64,000 bases of DNA, taken from contig CM041550.1 of the NCBI GenBank assembly GCA_023238725.1, forward strand, positions 7,201,044-7,265,043, read 5' to 3'. The notes beneath the pieces are model-generated. The model ran no database searches. It saw nothing but the letters and a program-made list of their open reading frames with translations, and was not told the origin of the DNA. Positions within the stretch are counted from its first letter, which is position 1, and every line of letters starts with the position of its first letter. The position numbers were made by a program, and so were the translations under genes. This DNA is from Scortum barcoo. Lineage: Eukaryota; Chordata; Actinopteri; Centrarchiformes; Terapontidae. This document shows, piece after piece, positions 58,801-64,000 of this stretch.

Positions 58801-60837
58801 TCATTACACCTCTAATGGCCACCTTTATGCAGTGTTTCCTTGTAACCTGATCTTAACATTTAGAAAATGTCACCTCCCTGGTCAAGTAGAAACTGTCCTT
58901 TTTCAAAGGCCAACAGGACTCATGAGACCGAACCTGTCCCTGTTTGGCCTCTCTGCCTCTCTGTTTCATGGAGGGAATTTGGCAACAGCCGAACGGTCTG
59001 CTGTGCCAGGGACAAGAAGGCTGTGTGTCCTTTCCCAAACCTCCTCAAAGCCGAGACGAAATGGGACAAGTCCCCTGAGAAGTCAGATAAAGACCGTAGG
59101 AAAAGTGTTCCAAAAGGAAAGAATGAGGGAACATGGCGATGGAGAGATACAGTGTGGGTGTGTGTGCACATGTAACATGCAAGAATGAAAACACTGGATA
59201 ACTTATGACTGTAGATTGGGAATATTTCAGTCAGTTCTGGAGTACCTGTGCCAGGCTTCCAAGCTTTTCCAGGTCAGGGGTTCAGGGGGAGGCTACACCT
59301 GAATGCATCTCTCCTGCTGTGGTCTGGAACATTCCTCCGGGTTTCAGTAATGACCTCCTAATGGCACTAATGAGCCTCCACAGAGGAGCCCTGCTCCACA
59401 TGGGTCTGCTGGAAAGAAGAGAGGAGGAGGAGGGAGGGAGAGAGAGAGGGTGGGATGGTGGAGAAAGGTAAACATAGAAATTGGGAGAACGATGGAGTTA
59501 GATCTGGATGAGTGAAATGGAGAAGGATGGGAGTGAGGGAATTGTGGGAAGAGGGGAGGAGGTAAACAAAAGAAAGGAAAATGTTGAGAAGAGAGACAAT
59601 GTTGGAAGAAAGCAGCCCCCAAGAATGATGTTCACTTTGGATTAATCTGTGATGTACGATTTACGTCTGGTGTCAACTTTCAGTCTCAGTGCAAAAGACG
59701 TTTTGTAGAAAGATGGAAAGTCGAGATGTGGAGGTTGGAGTGGGGGATGATGAACAGCACATGTGACTTTCAAGTGGGAAACTGCAGTTTGTGTTCATTG
59801 TAGAGTTAATGTTTCATCTTCACCATGATCTCACTCTAACTTTCACAGTTTTAGATGCCTAAACTCAACCATAGTTTGCCATAATCAGGGTCTTTTCCCA
59901 CTTTGATGATGTTGCAGAAAGAAATAACTCTGAACACTGAATGTTCAATTTTCTTAATTATTATTTTCTTAAATTCAACAAGCTGATTGTAATTTCATCT
60001 CCTCTCATCCCATTTCTCCTCCTCCCTTTCCACCCTCTCTTGTCTTGTCTTGATGCTGTTGTGTGTGGAGGTGAGTTATCCATGGGCGAGCTCCAGGATC
60101 CCTTCCTTGTCAGCATCCACCTCATCGTCGACCCCGGCCAGGGAAAGTTCCTGCAGCGTGCTGCCGATGCCGTGCTGGCGTGGGTTCACCCTGAGCTGCA
60201 GCTCTTCCGAGTCTCCGAGCGGGCCTCCGTCTCCCAGCGGCCGCGACCCAAGCACCATCAAAATGGCAGCCCGGTTGCGGCCTGCCAGCCGGCCCTAGCG
60301 GTCATCCTCTTCCTCCAGGAGGCATACGGCGGCGAGGAGCAGATACTGATGCTGCACCACACTCTGCAGAGGCCGCCTTGGCGCTACCACCACACTGAAA
60401 AGGTCAGCAACGGCCGGCGGATGCTACCACTGACACCCTGCAGTCAGGACTTCTTCACACTGTCCCCCGGCACGCCGCTGTGGGCCGTGCGGCAGGTCCA
60501 TTACGGGAAAGAAATTGTGCGATTTACTGTTTATTGCCGACACGAAAATTACGTCGACATGGTGCGGCTTTACAAGCTGCTGCTGCAGAGAAGGGTTGCG
60601 CAGAAGAAGGAGGACTTTTGCTTCTTTGTGGTGTACTCCAACCCGGATATGGAGATCCAGCTGTCGTTTAAGAGGCTCCCGCGCGGTCAGAGCCCAGTGG
60701 TGCTAGAGTCAGCCGTGATGGAGGTGAGGGTGCGAGATGTTGGGGCGCTGGTGCCTCTGCTGCCACACCCCTGCAGCCCAATCAGTGAGGTCCGCTGGCA
60801 GACAGAAGACTACGATGGGAACAAGATCCTGCTGCAG
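40188..60837 (+). CDS. fam124a: FAM124A, N-terminal 285 residues (three exons; C-terminus beyond window)
   Basis: Exons 40188-40243, 46193-46224 and 60071-60837 join in phase to MEKTSAEDDCVDSGAETGG, then SDYSPLSSTSSELSMGELQD, then the long conserved block. Diagnostic stretches shared with mammalian FAM124A include DCVDSGAETGGSDYS, STSSELS, QDPFLVSIH, CSQDFFTLSPGTPLWA, HYGKEIVRFTVYCR, LVPLLPHPCSPISE and the terminal YDGNKILLQ. FAM124B lacks the acidic/Ser N-terminus, so paralogue A is preferred. The family has no established biochemical role. The VRFTVYCRHENYVDMVRLYKLLLQ pattern resembles a VOC/glyoxalase-type half-domain; this is my inference only. Mammalian FAM124A is roughly 550 residues, so about half, probably the low-complexity C-terminal tail exon, lies right of 64000. 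The start has G at -3 and G at +4. tsn lies 2.1 kb upstream on the opposite strand. Confidence 0.95.
40697..40740. repeat. (TAG)n imperfect microsatellite
   Basis: Repeated TAGTAG units with GCA and TAA interruptions in fam124a intron 1. Confidence 0.85.
42450..43107 (+). mobile_element. 5'-truncated L2/CR1-clade LINE fragment (reverse transcriptase C-terminus and 3' end)
   Basis: From about 42456 the + strand encodes NNIKFLGIHITSDLTWSMN, then KKAQQRLFFLRKLK, LLTNFYRATTESILS, and the tail motif GKRYRNIKTKTTR. This is the conserved C-terminal part of L2-type LINE ORF2. The frame stops at 42910-42912, earlier than usual, suggesting an internal deletion of the last coding part. A 3'UTR with GATGACAATAAATGATTCTAG and a short ATTCT-type terminus follows. 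No endonuclease or RT core is present, so it is a dead copy. Confidence 0.85.
43284..43355 (-). tRNA. tRNA-Gly (anticodon UCC)
   Basis: Read on the minus strand, 72 nt begin GCGTTGGTGGTATAGTGG and end CCCGGCCAACGCA. The acceptor stem GCGTTGG/CCAACGC pairs perfectly. The anticodon stem-loop CTGCCTTCCAAGCAG shows UCC. The A box (TGGTATAGTGG) and B box (GGTTCGATTCC) are intact. A minus-strand TTTT terminator follows at 43278-43275. It sits inside fam124a intron 1, antisense to the gene, and looks functional. Confidence 0.97.
44814..44831. repeat. (CA)n microsatellite
   Basis: About 9 CA units. Confidence 0.9.
45505..45875 (+). mobile_element. third copy of the AAGTAAAAGTAC-type repeat
   Basis: TTTAAGTAAAAGCAG, AAAAAGTACTCATTG, ATTTCCCTCTGAAATATAGT and GTGGCATAAAATAGAAATAC follow the family order over about 370 nt, in fam124a intron 1. 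Confidence 0.55.
46193..46224 (+). CDS. fam124a: fam124a exon 2, 32-nt microexon
   Basis: A long C/T tract ends in CTCTGCAG, then 32 nt encode SDYSPLSSTS, then AGCA|GTAAGT. It enters in phase 2 and leaves in phase 1; both junctions recreate residues conserved in mammalian FAM124A. Confidence 0.93.
47265..47284. repeat. (GT)n microsatellite
   Basis: About 10 GT units. Confidence 0.9.
47559..47582. repeat. (CA)n microsatellite
   Basis: About 12 CA units, oriented opposite to the (GT)n at 47265. Confidence 0.95.
47983..47996. promoter_or_regulatory. X-box-like motif in fam124a intron 2
   Basis: GTAACCATAGCAAC fits GTNRCC-N2-RGYAAC at all defined positions. About 1.8 kb downstream of the microexon. 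Confidence 0.3.
49021..49044. repeat. (GACA)n microsatellite
   Basis: Six tetranucleotide units followed by GATCGATC. Confidence 0.9.
49237..49308. repeat. compound (GT)n-(CATG)n-(GT)n microsatellite
   Basis: Two GT runs are separated by CCATGCATGCATG; about 72 nt in all. Confidence 0.95.
52722..52795 (+). repeat. SINE/LINE-tail-like repeat fragment
   Basis: CAAGTCAAATCTATTTTATT, TATACAGCCCAAACATCACAAATTTG and GGCTCTACAATCTG match the common fish motif CAAGTTTATTTATATAGCCC. About 74 nt in fam124a intron 2. Confidence 0.45.
55801..55832. repeat. (TA)n(CA)n microsatellite
   Basis: TATATATA followed by about 12 CA units. Confidence 0.95.
56350..56430 (+). repeat. ACTTTATTAATCCC-type repeat end with (AAT)n
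   Basis: ACAAACAACTTTATTAATCC, then GAAGGAAATTGTTG, then an interrupted AAT repeat. This is the recognisable end of a dispersed fish element; a related end occurs at 63785 and a weaker one at 39640-39690. Confidence 0.45.
57347..57371. repeat. (GT)n microsatellite
   Basis: About 12 GT units. Confidence 0.95.
60071..60837 (+). CDS. fam124a: fam124a exon 3 (residues 30-285)
   Basis: Acceptor GTGTGGAG|GTGAG, donor CTGCAG|GTGAGA at 60838, 767 nt, leaving in phase 0. It carries nearly the entire conserved FAM124 region. A fish-side insertion (PRPKHHQNGSPVAACQ) follows the FRVSER motif. Confidence 0.96.
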
Positions 60838-61341
60838 GTGAGAGCACTTTATGTTGGAGCTGTTTTTTTTTTTTTGAAGGATGCGCAAATAAAATGGTGT
60901 GTAGTAAATACAATCTGAATGTTTTTACATTTCAATGAACTGAAATGTCTGAATAACAACGTTATTTCAGACATTTTCTTGAATGAATAGAATAACAAAT
61001 TATGTTAAATGCAAGCTGGTTGTACACACATCTCTATTAATTTCTTATGTTAACAAAAGTTTTATCTGTGAAGGTCTATTCTCAGTGAAAGTACTGTGGC
61101 CACCAAGTTGCAGGACAAAACTACTACAGAGAGAAGAACAATTCACTAGCTTTGTCTACTATCTGTATTCATAATCGTGCACAAGAAAAACAGAGAGAAA
61201 AATCAGCGTTTTGGGTGAAAGAACATGAGAAGCAGAGAGAGAAAATGGCTCAGAGAGGGATGTAAAACAGATTCAGTCGCCAAAAATAACAAACTCATAC
61301 AGCAGACAAAGCAGCATTGAGTCTCTCTAATTTGAACCCCC

Positions 61342-61343
<2 letters not shown>

Positions 61344-61377
<34 letters not shown>
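61344..61377. repeat. (CA)n microsatellite after a C run
   Basis: Eight C then about 17 CA units. Confidence 0.95.
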
Positions 61378-61378
<1 letters not shown>

Positions 61379-61532
61379 TAATCCATCCAACCATAAACAT
61401 ATCCATCATCGTCATCTAACCTTCACCCAGACTGTAAAACGACTGCATGTACACATCCAACTGTTTCACAAAGATCACACAAAGATGTATGCCCGTAGAA
61501 AATGTGCGTGAAGGAACACACACGGCCTCAAG

Positions 61533-61562
61533 CGCACACACACACACACATACACACACACA
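61533..61562. repeat. (CA)n microsatellite with one TA interruption
   Basis: About 15 dinucleotide units. Confidence 0.95.
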
Positions 61563-63236
61563 AATGGTCCTTGTTTGGAGGGTATCCGTTTCAGAGGGGA
61601 TATCTGTCCAGGCGGTGGCAGATAAGTAGTTTTGAAAGTTCAAGCCGATTAAGCAGCAGTCCATTACTGGGATTGGAACAGCACTGAGGGAAACAATAAG
61701 CTAATCTATCATGACAAAGGACCATATGCATGATTCTTAACTACCACCTGCCCTGAAGTCATGTGGTCCTCTGCTCTGTAACACACCGCTTTATGTCCAA
61801 TGTCAAGAATCACTTTCTCAATAAGTTTAAATATTAAATATGTGTTGCAGAGTCGGAAATTCAAAGTATTCTTTTAATGATATCCTCAATAGTAAAGTGT
61901 GTGTTTTGTCAGACTTCAGTGTAACTTTTAGCTTCAGCTCAACATTAGGACCACACATGATCGAATCCAAAGCTTTATGATTGGATGTTTCACAGCGTAG
62001 TCTACAATGGGACTCTTCTCCTGAAGTTAACATCTTGAGTTTTAAATCAAACAAACAAATATTTGCTGACACATTTGTCAACCAAGTGAGAGAGTTTCAA
62101 CTCCATTAAAGCCTTGGAGGTGCTCCAGTTGTTACCTAACAGTGTCTATAGAGGACTTTAATGGGACTTTGAATGTCCGAAATGACTCACGACTTTGTAA
62201 TGCTGTTATCTACAGGGTCTGTAACTGCAACCAAATAAAATGCTATTTTGCTGTTGTAGTCTTTTATGGAGTCTAGGGTTGCAGGTAATGATTATTTTCA
62301 TGAATGATTAACCTGTCCATCATTTTCTTGATCCATCTCAATGTCAGAAAATATATCGGATGGCTTGTTTCATCCGACCAACAGTCCAACAACCCAAATA
62401 TATTCAATCAAATATAATTTATGACAGAACAGCAGCAAATCCTCACATCTTAGCAACTAGAACAAGGACATTTTTGGCTTTTTTGTGCTTGAAAAATTAT
62501 TAAAACAATTAATTAATTATGAATATATTTTTTTCTTTCAACTAATTGTTTCAGCTTTGACAGAATCAAATCTTAGGAAACCAGCCACACACAACCAAAA
62601 CTAAGCAGAAGATGGATTACATCTATTAACTTAAATCTCAAATGTTTTTGCTCCTGCGGTCTTGTGTGGTTGAGTATTAGTCCTCATTTGTGGCTAAGGT
62701 CAGATCTCAGGCTGACCTTTCTTATCCCTAAATAACTAAAGTTCACATGAGTAAGCGTCTGATCATCGCCATGTCAACAACCTCATTACCCAGCACCCCC
62801 TGCTGCGGCTCCTCACCGGCATCCTCACCGGCATAGCGTGCTGTCCGCACGAACTGGACAGATCCTGTCACGTCGGATTAGCAAACAGACGCTTTCTCAC
62901 GCACAGAAATGTTTTCACCAAATAACAAATGTGACCGGCAGCATCAGCTCGTCCTGCTTTGGCCTTCCTCGAGTGTCTTTAAGTTTTAAATCAGAGCCTC
63001 AAAAGCAGACAACAACACTCCTCCTGTCTGGGAGGCAAAAAAGTAGACAACCGCTTCATGGCTCAGAGCGAAGGAAAGCCACAGGAGGAGAGAGACAAAG
63101 TGGAGAGGAGAGTGAGAGAAGGATAAACAGGAGGCGAACGAGAGAGAGGAACAGAAATAGGAAAGGTGGTTAATAAAAGAGAGGACAGACATGGAGCAGG
63201 GAGAGAGGAAAACACCAGGGCTTTGTTACACTTTCA

Positions 63237-63248
63237 TTTTTTTTTTTT

Positions 63249-63281
<33 letters not shown>
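63237..63281. repeat. poly(T) plus (CA)n
   Basis: About 18 T residues directly followed by about 13 CA units. Confidence 0.95.
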
Positions 63282-63283
<2 letters not shown>

Positions 63284-63779
63284 TGTACTTTCATCCTTGT
63301 GAGGACCCTCATTGACGAAATACATTTCCAAGTTAACTTCAAACCTGCAGTAACTGATTTCTTTGGCCACTTCGGGGCAGCAGAAACAAGCTCTGAACAC
63401 ATTTCATCTCCTTTTAAGCAGAAAACTGTTGCTAATTTAATTTTAATTTGGAGTCGTGTTTCTGTCTATATAGGACTGGAAGTCCAGTATTCACTGTCTT
63501 TCAGTGAAAACAGTAACTCTCCTCAAGATGAAACAAGAAGTTTGTATTTTGTAGTTTATATTGGAAACAGATTGAAATGATGCACAAGCAGATTCTTATG
63601 CCTTGTTTATAAAAAATAAGACACAGTTAGGGAAATAATGACTTAAAAGTATACATAACATTCATTTAAACTTAGAAGTATTGAGTAAAAGTAAATATAT
63701 CAATGGTGTGAGTGGATCCCAAGTCGATCACACAAGGAAAGAGGAAATAAAAGAGACAAATGACACAACTAAATCTGTT

Positions 63780-64000
63780 TCATAAGATAAGATCAACTTA
63801 ATTCATCCCAAAGGAAATTGCTTTGCCAAAGTACAGTGTTAGTAAAAGACAAATACAAAGGTTAGTAGTTAAATAATAAATGTGTCTAAAAAGTAAAAAT
63901 GAGAAATACAAAATATAAAGTGTCTAAAGTAACAAGATAAACAAGATAAAGAAGTGCACAAGAGTAACTGGATAACAAGAGAATGAACCAAGTTTGAACC
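63780..64000 (+). repeat. second ACTTTATTAATCCC-type repeat copy, running off the window
   Basis: AGATCAACTTAATTCATCCC, AAAGGAAATTGCTTTGCC, then A-rich sequence with AAGTGTCTAAAGTAAC-type words up to the window edge. Confidence 0.45.

Larger units (their letters stand above)
46225..60070 (+). other. fam124a intron 2 (13.8 kb)
   Basis: Large intron between the microexon and the main conserved exon. It has several microsatellites and repeat ends. No nested gene could be supported on either strand. Confidence 0.8.
60838..64000 (+). other. fam124a intron 3, incomplete
   Basis: From the donor at 60838 to the window edge I see no exon that would continue the protein after NKILLQ. Only CA repeats and a repeat end are present. 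Confidence 0.7.

Noticed and set aside
1..64000. CRISPR arrays, operons, phage or other prokaryotic systems
   Set aside because: The window is split-gene vertebrate DNA. The only direct repeats are microsatellites, without spacer structure.

Overview
This is a vertebrate nuclear genome window, almost certainly from a ray-finned (teleost) fish. The evidence is split genes with GT-AG introns, abundant long (CA)n/(GT)n microsatellites, remnants of repeats I recognise from teleost genomes (an L2/CR1-clade LINE 3' end, short DNA-transposon relics, other dispersed elements), and a nuclear tRNA-Gly(UCC) with internal Pol III boxes. Three protein-coding genes could be reconstructed exon by exon. In each, splice phases and reading frame agree across every junction.

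Layout. (1) 1-10.5 kb has no gene I can support; it holds microsatellites and weak exon-like signals. (2) 10.5-31.8 kb, + strand: a Rho guanine-nucleotide exchange factor with a likely 5'UTR exon at 10503-10650 and six coding exons from 15761 to 31799, giving a predicted 1223-aa protein. It has a long disordered N-terminal half, a CxxC-x14-CxxC cysteine cluster, then a Dbl-homology (DH) and a pleckstrin-homology (PH) domain at the C-terminus. I could not assign a gene symbol. (3) 35.4-38.1 kb, - strand: a complete six-exon translin gene (tsn, 227 aa), convergent with the GEF gene. (4) 40.2-60.8 kb, + strand: the first three coding exons of fam124a (285 residues), starting about 2.1 kb head-to-head from tsn. 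Its C-terminal part lies beyond the right edge. (5) Inside fam124a intron 1 are a 5'-truncated L2-like LINE fragment and a tRNA-Gly(UCC) gene on the - strand.

The three genes do not form a pathway. The GEF would activate Rho-family GTPases at membranes, translin is an RNA/DNA-binding subunit of the C3PO nuclease and of trafficking complexes, and FAM124A is uncharacterised. No operon, CRISPR, phage or other prokaryotic feature is present, and I found no convincing undescribed system. The most useful leads are the unassigned GEF with its putative zinc-binding cluster, a spliced upstream ORF overlapping its start codon, three X-box-like (RFX) palindromes, a 32-nt microexon in fam124a, and several near-perfect short hairpins in non-coding DNA.
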